A DNA stretch of 64,000 nucleotides from Candidatus Villigracilis proximus (GTDB lineage: Bacteria > Chloroflexota > Anaerolineae > Anaerolineales > Villigracilaceae), in assembly GCA_016715195.1 (NCBI GenBank), contig JADKBB010000005.1, positions 89,688-153,687 of the forward strand, given 5' to 3'. A program made the translations under genes and the position numbers. Within the stretch, counting starts at the first letter, position 1. The number at the start of each line of letters is the position of its first letter. Below are positions 41,042 to 51,602 of this stretch, in pieces. The notes below the pieces were generated by a model, which was given only the letters and a program-made list of their open reading frames with translations, made no database searches and was not told where the DNA came from.

Positions 41042-42892
41042 ATGAAATTTCAAACTCTCCCTCTTGGTACGGTACGCCCCACAGGCTGGATTCTGTCTCA
41101 ACTTCAAAATGATTTGGATCAGGGTTTTGCTTCGCGGCTTGATTCTTTAACCGAACGCGCCGCAACGGATCTGTTCAGCAAGCGCATCGAGTCATCCTCT
41201 CAGCAGTTTGCATGGTGGGATAGTGAAACACGCGGCAATTGGCTGTGGGGCTATACGATGATGGCTGGGCTTGCAGAAATTCCAGAACATCAGTCGCGTG
41301 TGCTTGAATTGTTAAATATTTTGAAACAAACGCAGGATGCCGATGGATATATCGGCATTTATTCGGCTGCGTCACGTTATCAGCATGGCGATGATGAGAA
41401 TGGAGAACTATGGGGGCAAAGCCGTGCCATGTTGGCAATGCTCGCGCAATACGAATTGACAAACGATGCAAACTGGCTGCTTGTTGTGCAGGCAGCGGTT
41501 GATCTAACTTTGCAGAAGTATGGTGTGGAGCATTCATACTTTCGTCAACCAAAGACACGTAATGATTTGATCGGTATGACGCATGGCCTGTGTTATGTGG
41601 ATGTGGTGGAATGGTTGTATCGTATTACAGGTGAAGCCCGTTATCGTGATTTCGGCGTCTGGTTGTATCAGGATTTTAATCAGATGCAATTGCCGTTTGC
41701 CAATGATGATATGGCTCTCTCAAATTTACTTGACCCTCATCGCCATCTGAATGGACATGCAGTGCATACTGTGGAACATCTCCGTGCTTTGTTGTTTGCC
41801 AGCGAGATGGGGGATAGTCCTCAATGTACCGAAGCCCTGAAAAACGCCATGTTGAAATTGAGCCATTACACGCTGCCAAGCGGAGCAGTTCTTGGCGATG
41901 AAGGGCTGCATGGTTTGCCAACACCTGATATTGGCTATGAATATTGCACATTGACTGAATTATTGTTAAGCCTGAGCAGCGCGCTGCTAAAATCTGGGGA
42001 TGCCAGTCTTGGGGATTGGACCGAATCGTTGGCGTTCAATGCCGCGCAGGGCGCACGCTTTGCAAATGGCAGCGGACTTGCCTACCTTTCACTCGACAGC
42101 CGTTTTTCCGCGCTAAATGACCGCCCTGATAGTTATTCTCATTTACACGGCAAGCATGGACGTTTTAAATATTCACCAACGCACGAAGATGTTGCTTGTT
42201 GTTGTAATCCGAATGCCGTCCGTTTTATGCCGCACTATATCAGCCGGATGTGGATGGGGTTGAGTGATCGTCCTGGCTTCGCCGCAGCGACATATGGGCC
42301 TTGTGTTTTAAAAACTCAAATTGATAATGTAAATCTGACCATCACCGAAGAAACGGACTATCCTTTCTCAGACACGATTCGGTTTACGATTTCAACGGAT
42401 CAGGACATTAACTTTGAGCTGTTCCTGCGCAAACCGGCCTGGTCAGCCGCTGTGACAATGGAAGGCGCAGTTGTGCGTGAAGAAAATGGCTGGCTTATTG
42501 TTTCAAAGACATGGATGAATGGTGATTCGTTTGCATTGACCTTTCATCCAAAGGTCGTGGTCATGCCATACCCAAACGGCGAATACGCTATTAAACGTGG
42601 CGCTTTGCAGTATGTGTACCCGATTGAATATCAACTGCGTTCCATAAAAGACTACCCGTTTGATGCTTTTCATGATTATGAGGTTTTTCCAAAAAATATG
42701 GAACAGGCGTATCGTTCCCTTATTCTTGATGAATCAAGGCCTGGTTATGGATTAAAGTTTGTGCTTGATGAAAATATACAGCCGGGCTGGGGGCAGCCTT
42801 CGGGCTGGCTCGAGTTGGAAACGAATCGCCTCGTCCCGATCGGCTGTACTTTGCTGCGTAGAGCTTCATTTCCATTAAAACTAAAACGTTAA
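41042..42892 (+). CDS. GH127-like (DUF1680) glycoside hydrolase, putative beta-L-arabinofuranosidase
   Basis: 616 residues, cytoplasmic (no signal peptide). Family landmarks: GTVRPTGWILSQLQNDLDQG, TQDADGYIGIYS, HGLCYVDVVEWLYRITGEAR, GHAVHTVEHLRALLF, a Glu-containing CTLTELLLSLSSALL and the Cys cluster EDVACCCNPNAVR that in GH127 supplies the zinc ligands and the nucleophile. C-terminal beta domain with LFLRKPAWS. Substrate specificity cannot be fixed; related GH families act on arabinose or other furanosides. First ATG 41042 has no clear ribosome site but TACACT seven bases upstream. Confidence 0.85.
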   Translation: MKFQTLPLGTVRPTGWILSQLQNDLDQGFASRLDSLTERAATDLFSKRIESSSQQFAWWDSETRGNWLWGYTMMAGLAEIPEHQSRVLELLNILKQTQDADGYIGIYSAASRYQHGDDENGELWGQSRAMLAMLAQYELTNDANWLLVVQAAVDLTLQKYGVEHSYFRQPKTRNDLIGMTHGLCYVDVVEWLYRITGEARYRDFGVWLYQDFNQMQLPFANDDMALSNLLDPHRHLNGHAVHTVEHLRALLFASEMGDSPQCTEALKNAMLKLSHYTLPSGAVLGDEGLHGLPTPDIGYEYCTLTELLLSLSSALLKSGDASLGDWTESLAFNAAQGARFANGSGLAYLSLDSRFSALNDRPDSYSHLHGKHGRFKYSPTHEDVACCCNPNAVRFMPHYISRMWMGLSDRPGFAAATYGPCVLKTQIDNVNLTITEETDYPFSDTIRFTISTDQDINFELFLRKPAWSAAVTMEGAVVREENGWLIVSKTWMNGDSFALTFHPKVVVMPYPNGEYAIKRGALQYVYPIEYQLRSIKDYPFDAFHDYEVFPKNMEQAYRSLILDESRPGYGLKFVLDENIQPGWGQPSGWLELETNRLVPIGCTLLRRASFPLKLKR

Positions 42893-42902
42893 TTGGAGAA
42901 CC

Positions 42903-45900
42903 ATGTATCATAAACAGCGTTGGACACCTGAAAAGATCAAGCAGCGTCTTAATTTGATTTTGCCATTGGTATATCTCAAGCGGAAAAATATATCCACCTT
43001 CCGCTATCGTGAGCTGGATGGTCCGCTTGCTGCCTCTCCAGCAGAGATCAGCATGGACGATTCACATTGGCAGGAAATATCCGCCAATGAATATTGGGGC
43101 TCATGGACTCAGGATTTTGCACTCCGCGCTGCCTTTGAAGTTCCCGAAGATTGGGACAAATCCCAGCCTATCGCGTTGTATTTGCCACTGGGCGACTCAG
43201 GAGATTTTTCACACCCCGAATCACTGGCATACATTGACGGACAACCCTACGCCACCTGTGACCGTCACCATCAGGAGATTTTGCTAAACGATGAATGGCT
43301 TGATGGCAAAGAACATTTCTAACCTTGCGCGGCTGGACGGGACTCGGAGGTTTCGCAAGCGGCGAAGCATTTACCAAACTTTTCATGCGCCAATGTTCGG
43401 TTGTCCAAATTGATCAATCTACGCGTGATTTCACCGTCCTCGCGCGGATCGCTTTGGAAACCGCAAATAATCTTGATGAAAACAATTCCGCCCGTCATCA
43501 TATTTTCAACGCGCTCAATGATGCCTTCAATGTGCTGGACACCCGCGACCCGTTATGGGACGGAAAGTTTTATGCCAGTGTTGACCCTGCATTGCAAACT
43601 CTCCGCATCGGAATCGAAAAAGCGGGAATGCCGCTCGATGCCATCATCCATGCTACAGGTCATGCCCATATTGACGTTGCATGGTTATGGACTCTCGGCC
43701 AGACCCGCAGAAAATCAGAGCGCACATTTTACAATGTCCTGCGCCTGATGGAACAATTCCCAGATTATCACTTCTCACAAAGTCAGCCGCAGTTGTATCA
43801 ATTCATCAAGGAAGATCAGCCCGCGTTATTTGAGTCTATCAAACAGAAAATAAACGAAGGACGCTGGGAACCAATGGGCGGCATGTGGGTCGAAGCGGAT
43901 TGTAATCTCAGCGGCGCGGAATCTCTTGCGCGCCAATTTTTGCTTGGGCGTACATTCTTCAAGGAAAATTTCGGCAAGGATGCAGAGACTCCCGTCTTAT
44001 GGCTGCCTGATGTTTTCGGTTATGCCTGGGCGCTTCCGCAATTGATTCAACAGGCGGGTCTAAAATATTTTATGACCATCAAGATCGGTTGGAGTCAATA
44101 CAATCGTCTGCCGTACGATACTTTTATGTGGCAGGGCATTGACGGCACGCAAATCCTCACGCACTTTAGCACGGTCAAGGAATTTGGCAGTGAATACGCC
44201 AGCACGTATAACTCAATGGCAAATGCCAGCGAAGCGCTTGGCACATGGCAAAATTTCCAACAGAAGGAACTTCAAAAAGATTTGCTCATGGCCTATGGGT
44301 ATGGCGACGGCGGCGGCCCGACTCGTGAAATGTTGGAAAACATCGAAGTGATGAAAAACTTCCCTTCACTTCCACAGGTCAAACAATCAAGCGTCAAGGA
44401 ATTCTTTGAATCCATCGAGCCGCTTACCGAATCAAAAATGATGCCGGTCTGGAATGGCGAACTGTATCTCGAATATCATCGCGGCACCTACACCTCGCAA
44501 GCCCGCAACAAACGCGCCAATCGCAAAGCCGAATTTCTGTTGCACGATACTGAGTTCATTGCCGCGCTCGCCTCAGTAACTACCAATTATCAATATCCCA
44601 ATTCCCTATTTACCGAAGCTTGGAAAACCATCTGCCTTAATCAATTTCATGACATCATCCCTGGTTCGAGCATTGGGCCTGTCTACGAAGAATCACAAGC
44701 ACAATATGCCGAACTCACAACGAATATCACACAACTTCGCAATGAGGCCTTGCAATCTCTTTCTCAAAAATTGGATGGGGACATTCTCCTCGTCAACCCG
44801 ACTTCGTTTACCCAACAGGGTTTGGTTTTCATCCCCGGCGACTCATTTCAGCGCTTCGCTCTTAACGGTCAGCCTGTCTCTGCACAACAAACAGACTCTG
44901 GTCTGTGGGTGGATGCCGGCGAACTCGCGCCCTATAGTGTGACCGCCCTCTCTGGAGTGGGTTATGGAGTAGGGCAGCTTGCTGCCCCAGATTCTGCAAC
45001 AATCTCCAAAACCCCGGAACTAGAAAATGACTTTCTAAAAGTTGAATTTAACTCCAATGGCGACATCACTCGCATCTTTGATAAACAGGCCAATCGTGAA
45101 GTGCTTGCACCAAATTCAATCGCTAATCAATTCCAGGTCTTTGAAGATCGCCCAAAGAGTTGGGACGCTTGGGATGTGGACATCTTCTATGATGACAAAA
45201 TATGGTTGGCAGAACCTGCAACATCCATCACGATGATCGAAGATGGAGAACTGCGTCAGACGATTGAGATCAAACGCAAGATTCAAAGCAGTGAATTTAC
45301 CCAGCGCATTTCACTCAATCACAACTCCCGTCGTGTAGACTTTGACACACACATTAACTGGATGGAACGTCACACCATGCTCAAGGTTGCCTTCCCGGTG
45401 GATGTGCTTGCGCCGCAAGCAACATATGAAATCCAATGGGGCAATGTGACTCGTCCCACGCATCGCAATACCAGTTGGGATTGGGCACGCTTCGAAACCT
45501 GCGCCCAAAAATGGGTGGATTTGTCTGAAGGTGATTATGGGGTCAGTCTGCTCAATGACTGCAAGTACGGACATGACATTCACGATAATGTGATGCGTAT
45601 TACGTTATTGCGTTCTCCCACCATGCCCGACCCGGCGGCTGATTTCGGTGAGCATGAATTCAAATACAGTCTATATCCGCACATCGGCGCGTGGAATGAA
45701 GAAACGCAAAAGGAAGCATATTCGCTGAATGACCCGATTGTGGTGTATCAGACGAAAGAAGAAAGAGGAAAGAAATCAATTACGACTCTCCAATCTCTGG
45801 TTTCTTGCTCTTCACCGAATGTGGTTGTCGAAACGATCAAACGCGCTGAAGACGGCGAAGGAATCATCGTCAGATTGTATGAAAGCCAAAGAAAACGGGG

Positions 45901-46054
45901 ACAGGTTCAGGTCCAGATGGGATGCGCAGTGGAATCTGCCTGGGTGACGAATCTGCTTGAGGAGAACGAGTCTGCATTGAGCGTGGAGAATGATTCGATC
46001 CTCCTGAATTTGAAACCCTATCAGATCATGACTCTGCGTGTGAAGTTGAAATAA
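42903..46054 (+). pseudogene. GH38 alpha-mannosidase, interrupted by a one-base deletion
   Basis: About 1050 residues across two frames. The N-terminal beta domain (42903-43320) is followed by the GH38 catalytic domain: ATGHAHIDVAWLWTLG, MGGMWVEADCNLSGAESLAR, nucleophile Asp in LWLPDVFGYAWALPQL, and NQFHDIIPGSS, then the mid helical and C-terminal beta domains (DFLKVEFNSNGDITRIFDKQ). At 43316-43318 one T is missing: restoring it turns EHF-stop into EHFLTLRGWTGLGG and joins the halves. The ATG at 42903 has GGAG. It removes alpha-mannose from oligosaccharides in the cytoplasm. A palindromic repeat lies in frame at 44961-44988. Confidence 0.9.
44961..44988 (+). repeat. Palindromic repeat copy inside the GH38 coding sequence
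   Basis: GTTATGGAGTAGGGCAGCTT (44961-44980) and the following GCTGCCCC match 49102-49129 in an intergenic region at 24 of 28 bases, including the core hairpin GGGCAGC-TT-GCTGCCC. In the protein it encodes the run YGVGQLAAP in a linker between domains. Confidence 0.7.
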
Positions 46055-46055
46055 T

Positions 46056-46562
46056 ATGATGACATCAGAATTGGAATTTCTCAGTTTCATGAATACCAAC
46101 AACTTCGATTTTCAGCGTATTGAACATCCTGCCGTGTTTACCTGCGCCGAAGCGGACTTGTATCATACGGGCGTGGCAGCCGTGAGCACCAAGAATCTTT
46201 TTCTGTGTGACAAAAAAGGACGCCGCTTCTTTTTGGCTGTCACATCTTGTGAGAAAACTGTAAAGTTGGACAGCCTCTCCGTGCAGTTAAATTCTCCGCA
46301 CCTGCGTTTTGGGTCTGAAGAAAATCTGATGCGTCTGCTCGGCGTAACCCGCGGATCAGTGACCATGATGGGACTGGCGAACGATGCCGATCATCAAGTG
46401 GAATTGTGGGTGGATTCTGAGATCTGGAGTAGTGAAAACTTTCTCTGTCATCCGCTGGTGAACACAGCCACGCTGGTCCTTGCAAAAAATGAATTGGAAA
46501 GATTTTTTAGTCTAACCGGACACACCCCGAATTTTTTTAACACGATAAAGGAGAAGTTATGA
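46056..46562 (+). CDS. YbaK/ProX-type aminoacyl-tRNA deacylase
   Basis: 168 residues of the YbaK/Cys-tRNA(Pro)/Ala-tRNA(Pro) editing family: FDFQRIEHPAVFTCAEADLY, the Lys in TKNLFLCDKKGRRFFLAVTS, LRFGSEENLMRLLGVTRGSV and VNTATLVLAKNELERFF. It most resembles free-standing PrdX/ProX proteins that hydrolyse Ala-tRNA(Pro). It starts one base after GH38 and its TGA overlaps the GH4 ATG, so a translation-quality gene is embedded in a sugar operon. Confidence 0.88.
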   Translation: MMTSELEFLSFMNTNNFDFQRIEHPAVFTCAEADLYHTGVAAVSTKNLFLCDKKGRRFFLAVTSCEKTVKLDSLSVQLNSPHLRFGSEENLMRLLGVTRGSVTMMGLANDADHQVELWVDSEIWSSENFLCHPLVNTATLVLAKNELERFFSLTGHTPNFFNTIKEKL

Positions 46563-47860
46563 AAGTTACAGTCATCGGCGGCGGTTCAACCTACACGCCC
46601 GAATTGGTTAATGGATTTTTGGAAAGAGCATCCACGCTGCCCATCACAGAACTCTGGTTGATGGATATTGACAAGGAAAGGCTGGAGATCGTCGGCGGAT
46701 TTGCGCAGCGCATGGTCAAAGCAAAAGGCGAGCCGTTCAAAGTGGTGTTGAGTACGAATCAACGTGAAGCGATTGCGGGCGCATCTTATGTGTCCACGCA
46801 ATTGCGGGTTGGCATGATGCCCGCCCGCCGTGGTGACGAATATCTCGGTTTGCGTCACGGTTTGATCGGACAGGAAACAACCGGCGTGGGCGGTATGGCG
46901 AAAGCCCTGCGCACCATCCCCGTGATTTTGAGCATCGCAAAAGATATTCGCGAAACCTGCGGACAAGGACAGCCCATGCCTTTGCTTGCAAATTTCACCA
47001 ACCCCGCCGGCCTGGTGACTGAGGCGCTTAATCGGTACGCGCCTGATATTCCGGCGGTGGGCGTGTGTAATGTTGGCATTACCGCCAAAATGGGAATGAT
47101 CGACGGTCTTGAAAAAATTACCGGCGCAAAGATCGAAGCTGACCGCGCCGCGTTGAAGACGCTCGGATTAAATCATCTCACATGGCATTACGGTTTTACT
47201 GTAGATGGCGAAGAAATGTGGCCGCATATTTTCCCTGCGTATCTTGCAGAACTCAAGAAAGAAGAAAATCCCGAATGGGATCTTCGCACGCTTGAAACAT
47301 TGGGCATGATTCCAAATTATTATTTGCAATATTTTTATTACACCGATAAAAAATTTGCAGAACAAAAGAAGTGGCCGCCATCCCGCGCAGAAGCGGTGAT
47401 GGAAATTGAAAAGGATCTTTTGCGTGAGTACGCAGACCCCGCCCTCACCGAACCGCCCGCAGATTTGATGAAACGCGGCGGCGCATATTATTCCACGCTG
47501 GCTACGCAACTTATCAACTCGCACTACAACGATCTGGGACAGGTGCATGTGGTCAACGTCCGCAACGCTGGAGCGGTGAAGGAATGGCCTGCAGATTGGG
47601 TCTTGGAATTACCCGCCAAAGTAGACGCGGACGGAATCCACCCGCTTCCTGCGGACCCGTTACCTGCTTCGTGCTTCGGGCTTATCTCTCAGGTCAAGAT
47701 GTACGAACTACTGACCGTGGAAGCTGCGGTGCATGGCGATAGAAATGCTCTATATCAAGCGCTGCTTACTCATCCGCTGGGACCGGGTGCAGATAAGATT
47801 CAAGAAGTAATGGATGACATGCTTGAGACCAATAAACAGTGGCTGCCTCAGTTTATTTAG
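46559..47860 (+). CDS. GH4 family glycosidase (6-phospho-beta-glucosidase-like)
   Basis: 433 residues with NAD-dependent GH4 features: KVTVIGGGSTYTPELVNGFL, LMDIDKERLEIVGGFAQRM, GQETTGVGGMAKALRTIPVI, FTNPAGLVTEAL, the metal ligand region VCNVGI and NHLTWHYGF. GH4 enzymes use NAD+ and Mn2+ and usually act on phosphorylated disaccharides after PTS uptake. No PTS gene is present, so the substrate may be non-phosphorylated or made by the BadF-type kinase downstream. Four-base overlap with the deacylase. Confidence 0.92.
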   Translation: MKVTVIGGGSTYTPELVNGFLERASTLPITELWLMDIDKERLEIVGGFAQRMVKAKGEPFKVVLSTNQREAIAGASYVSTQLRVGMMPARRGDEYLGLRHGLIGQETTGVGGMAKALRTIPVILSIAKDIRETCGQGQPMPLLANFTNPAGLVTEALNRYAPDIPAVGVCNVGITAKMGMIDGLEKITGAKIEADRAALKTLGLNHLTWHYGFTVDGEEMWPHIFPAYLAELKKEENPEWDLRTLETLGMIPNYYLQYFYYTDKKFAEQKKWPPSRAEAVMEIEKDLLREYADPALTEPPADLMKRGGAYYSTLATQLINSHYNDLGQVHVVNVRNAGAVKEWPADWVLELPAKVDADGIHPLPADPLPASCFGLISQVKMYELLTVEAAVHGDRNALYQALLTHPLGPGADKIQEVMDDMLETNKQWLPQFI

Positions 47861-47880
47861 GAAAATTTTTTTAAAGGCTT

Positions 47881-47965
47881 TTCACCACGGAGACCACGAA
47901 GATCACAGAGAAAAACTTCCCCGCAGGGGGCTGCAACAAAAAAACTCTGTGCTCTCTGTGGTGAA
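47881..47965. repeat. Inverted-repeat element with CCACGGAG/CTCTGTGG arms
   Basis: Left arm 47881-47910 starts TTCACCACGGAGACCACGAA, right arm 47945-47965 is CTCTGTGCTCTCTGTGGTGA plus A. The arms are imperfect complements. Between them CCCCGCAGGGG forms a small hairpin. Non-coding, downstream of GH4. Confidence 0.7.
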
Positions 47966-47990
47966 TGCTCTTTTCCTTCGTAATTAAGAA

Positions 47991-48098
47991 AGTGTCTGAA
48001 AAGTCAGTTTTCTTTACCACAAAGACACTAAGTCACGGAGACACCAAGAGAAAAAAACTTTGTGACTTGAGTCTTTTTTGGTTAATTTTTCAGATACT
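47991..48098. repeat. Second inverted-repeat element before the sugar kinase
   Basis: Nested arms: AGTGTCTGAAAA (47991-48002) with TTTTCAGATACT (48087-48098), TTTACC (48013-48018) with GGTTAA (48080-48085), and AAAGACACTAAGTCAC (48021-48036) with GTGACTTGAGTCTTT (48062-48076). The inner arm shares sequence with the 5547-5590 repeat. It would fold into one long hairpin in RNA. Confidence 0.7.
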
Positions 48099-48119
48099 CA
48101 AAATACCGGATGTGAACAC

Positions 48120-49091
48120 ATGAAATACTTTTTAGGAATCGATGTTGGCTCGTCAAAAACACACGCCCTGATCGCGGATGAAACCGGCAATTGCCTTGGC
48201 TTTGGCAAAGCCTGGGGCGGGAATCATCAGAACGTAGGTTATGACGGTCTGCAAAATGTCCTCAAGGAATCTTTTGAGCAGGCCAGAGAAATGGCCGGCA
48301 TCTCTGCAAACGAAATCATCGGAGCCGGATTTGGCATCGCAGGCTATGATTTCCCATCAGATCGTGAGTCACATCTACAGGCAATTGCCGCGCTCGGGCT
48401 GACTTGTCCCTTTGAATTGGTCAACGACGGCGTCAATGGCTTGCTCGCCGGTGCGGAGCGTGGCATCGGTGTGAACGTCACTGCCGGGTCTTCCAACAAC
48501 TGCCGTGGACGCGGCCGCGATGGACGCGAAGGCCGCATCGTTGGCAACGGCCCGACCTTTGGCGAATTTGGCGGCGGAATCGAAATTGCGATCAAAGCCT
48601 TAAACATGGTCAACTATGCGTGGATCAAACGCATCCCGCCCACCAAGTTGACTCAGATCCTGCTCAATGCCACAGGCGCAAAAGATGAAGTGGATCTGAT
48701 GGAAGGTCTATCAAATGAGCAGTATCATCTTTTCCCTTTCATCGCCGTGGACGTGATCAACGCCGCGCGTGAAGGTGATGCCGCCGCGAGTGAAGTTGTC
48801 CACTGGGCAGGGGAGGAATTGGGCTGGCTGGCGGTTTCCGTGGCGCGCCAGATCGGCATGGAAAATGATGCTGTGGATATTATTCAATCGGGCAGTATCT
48901 TTGAAGCGGGCGAGATCATTACCAATCCCATGCGCGATCTTATCCTCAAACATTGCCCCCAAGCGCGGATCATTCGCCTTAACAGTCAGCCCGTTGTCGG
49001 TGCGGTGATTTTAGGCATGGAACAGGCACACGTAGATGGCTACGCCATCCGCGATAATTTAATCCGCGCTGCGAATGAAATTGTTAAATAA
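48120..49091 (+). CDS. BadF/BadG/BcrA-family ATPase, N-acetylglucosamine kinase-like
   Basis: 323 residues of the ASKHA superfamily: LGIDVGSSKTHALIADETGN (phosphate 1), GAGFGIAGYDFPSDRE, ELVNDGVNGLLAG (phosphate 2), NVTAGSSNNCRGRGRDGREG, GPTFGEFGGGIEIAI and IIQSGSIFEAGEI. Small proteins of this family without Fe-S cysteines phosphorylate amino sugars or glucose. Start MKYFLGIDVG at 48120 is preferred to 48078. It would phosphorylate a monosaccharide released by the upstream glycosidases. Confidence 0.88.
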   Translation: MKYFLGIDVGSSKTHALIADETGNCLGFGKAWGGNHQNVGYDGLQNVLKESFEQAREMAGISANEIIGAGFGIAGYDFPSDRESHLQAIAALGLTCPFELVNDGVNGLLAGAERGIGVNVTAGSSNNCRGRGRDGREGRIVGNGPTFGEFGGGIEIAIKALNMVNYAWIKRIPPTKLTQILLNATGAKDEVDLMEGLSNEQYHLFPFIAVDVINAAREGDAAASEVVHWAGEELGWLAVSVARQIGMENDAVDIIQSGSIFEAGEIITNPMRDLILKHCPQARIIRLNSQPVVGAVILGMEQAHVDGYAIRDNLIRAANEIVK

Positions 49092-49101
49092 AAACTGTGG
49101 A

Positions 49102-49185
49102 GTTATGGAGTCGGACAGCTTGCTGTCCGGTTAAAATCAAGAACAAAAAATCATCCAGACTCGCCAGCAAGCTGATGGACTCCAA
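49102..49185. repeat. Intergenic palindromic repeat (GGACAGC-TT-GCTGTCC)
   Basis: GGACAGC (49113-49119), TT, GCTGTCC (49122-49128) forms a tight hairpin. The larger arm GGAGTCGGACAGCTTGCTG (49107-49125) is also complementary to CAGCAAGCTG (49165-49174) plus GACTCC (49178-49183). The left half is the same repeat as 44961-44988. Confidence 0.72.
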
Positions 49186-49197
49186 ATTGAGCATCTT

Positions 49198-51595
49198 ATG
49201 CGTACCTTCCTGAAATCCAAACCAGCCCGCTTTTTACTTTTTACTTTTTTACTTTTTACCGCCTTCCTCGCCTACCTTTTTTACGATCTTCCCTCTATTA
49301 ACTCCCTTTCTGAAAATCTAAATCAACCCAGCGTAAAGATCACCGACCGCAGCGGACGATTGCTCTATGAGATTCTTCCCACCGAAGGCGGACGAAACGC
49401 CTCGCTTGCAGTGGAGAATATTCCGCAGTGTATGAAAGATGCGACCATCGCCGTGGAAGATAAGAACTTCTACCAAAACTCCGGCGTGGATGTGATGGGG
49501 ATCATCCGCGCCGTCTGGATCAATTTGCGCGGTGGAGAAACGCTTTTCAGGCGGCAGTACCATCACACAGCAGGTGGCGCGCACTTTGTTATTAAGTGAT
49601 GAAGTCACACAGCGCACCATACGCCGAAAATTACGTGAGACTGTTCTTGCCTGGCAATTAACCCGCGCCTATTCCAAAGATGAAATCCTCGCCTTGTACT
49701 TAAATCAAATTTATTATGGCGGCATGGCCTACGGCATCGAAGCCGCATCGCAGACATATTTCGGTAAACCCGCATCTGACCTGCTTTTGCCTGAGTGCGC
49801 ATTATTGGCTGGTCTGCCGCAAACGCCGGGAATCTATAACCCATTTACGAATCCTGAGTTGGCAATTGAACGTCAGCGGGTGGTGCTGGGATTAATGGAG
49901 AAGAACGGATTCATTACGTCCGCGCAAAAACTGGATGCAGAGAATGCGCCGCTAAGTTATAACGCTGTGCCGTACCCCATCGAAGCGCCGCATTTTATCT
50001 GGATGATCAAAGATCAACTGGATGAACTCTTTGCCCGCAATCAGTTGAATATGACCCAAAGTTTGGAAGTCCGCACCACGCTTGATCTGGATATGCAGCA
50101 TCTGGCGGAAGAGATCGTAAAAAGGCGCATCGCGCTGTTCAAGCCGCTCGAAGGCCAGATCAACCGCAACGTTAATAATGCCGCGTTGATCGTCATCCAC
50201 CCGCAGACTGGCGAGCTCCTCACGCTGGTCGGTAGTGCAGATTATTTCGACCCATCCATTTATGGCGCGCTCAATATGGCGCTCGCGCCGCGGCAATCAG
50301 GTTCGGCCTTTAAACCCATCATCTACGCCGCCGCATTGGACCCAACGCGCGCGAATCCATTTACGGCAGCAACTTCCATTTTGGATGTATCCACAACGTT
50401 TACAACACAAAACGATCAGCCGTATAAACCTGTTAACTACGATGGCCGTGAACATGGATTTGTTTCAGTGCGCGAATCACTTGCTTCTTCATTGAACGTG
50501 CCCGCCGTTTTAACTTTGCAAAATGTTGGAATTGAAAATGTAATTCTGCTTGCCAACCGGCTTGGCGTGCATTCACTTGATGAGCCGCATCAATATGATC
50601 TGTCGCTGGCCTTGGGCGGCGGAGAAATGAGTCTGTTGGAGTTGTCGCGCGCGTATGCAACTTTTGCAAACAACGGAAACTATACCGGCACAACATCCAT
50701 TCTTGATATTCGTGATGCTGATGGGGAAATTTTATACACACCCGCGTCAACACCTGCGCAGCAAATTATTGATCCGCGTGTGGCCTGGCTCATCTCGGAT
50801 ATTCTCAGCGATGAACGCGCACGTTCCACTGGTTTTGGAAGCAACAGTGTTTTAAAGATCGATCGCATCGCCGCTGTAAAGACCGGCACCACAACAAATT
50901 TTCATGACAACTGGACCATCGGATATACGCCCGATCTTTTGGTGGGTGTGTGGGTTGGCAACAGCAATTATCAAGCCATGCATAATGTCACCGGCCTGAC
51001 GGGCGCCGCGCCGATTTGGGCTGAAACCATGCGCTCCATTTTGCAGGGCCGCCCCGATAAAAAATTTATTCAACCGGATGATTTAATTCAAATCGAAGTC
51101 TGTGATCTTTCGGGTTTGCTGCCCACTGAAATTTGTCCGCACACCAGAAAGGAATGGTTTATCAACGGCACACAGCCTGTTGAATTTGATTCTTTTTATC
51201 AACGCTCAGCAACCGGAGAGATCGTTTTGAACCTGCCCGTTGAAGCGCAAGATTGGGCGCGAGAGCAAGGTCTGCTTTTATTGGATTTCGCCAACGGCGC
51301 GACTCCCACAACCAGCGGACTAACCCTCACGTCTCCAACTGATAACACAACCTACCGCATCACCCCGGACCTGAGCCTGAGTGCCCAACAATTAACATTC
51401 TCCATGCTGACAGAGCCCGGCCTGGCGCAAGTCACATTCTTTGTAGATGGTGTTGCATTAACGACTCTCTCCGCGCCGCCATACCAGACCTGGTGGACGT
51501 TATCTTTGGGCGAACATCACTTCTGGGTTGAAGGTCTGACTATAAACGGTGAAACGGTAAAGAGTAATGTAGTGACGATTTATGTTGTGGAATAA
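49198..51595 (+). pseudogene. pbpC: Bifunctional peptidoglycan synthase PBP1C, interrupted by a one-base insertion
   Basis: About 799 residues once repaired. N-terminal membrane helix (FLLFTFLLFTAFLAYLFYDL), glycosyltransferase GT51 (ATIAVEDKNFYQNSGVD, GGSTITQQVARTLLLS, LALYLNQIYYGGMAYGIEAA), transpeptidase with SxxK in GSAFKPIIYAAALD, SxN in SLNVPAV and KTG in VKTGTTTNFHDNWTIGY, and the C-terminal beta domain typical of PBP1C (VTFFVDGVALTTLSAPPYQT). At 49544-49547 an extra T in CTTTTC breaks RGGETLSGGSTITQQ. All active-site motifs are intact, so a base-calling error is likely. Confidence 0.9.
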
Positions 51596-51602
51596 AAGTT
51601 AC

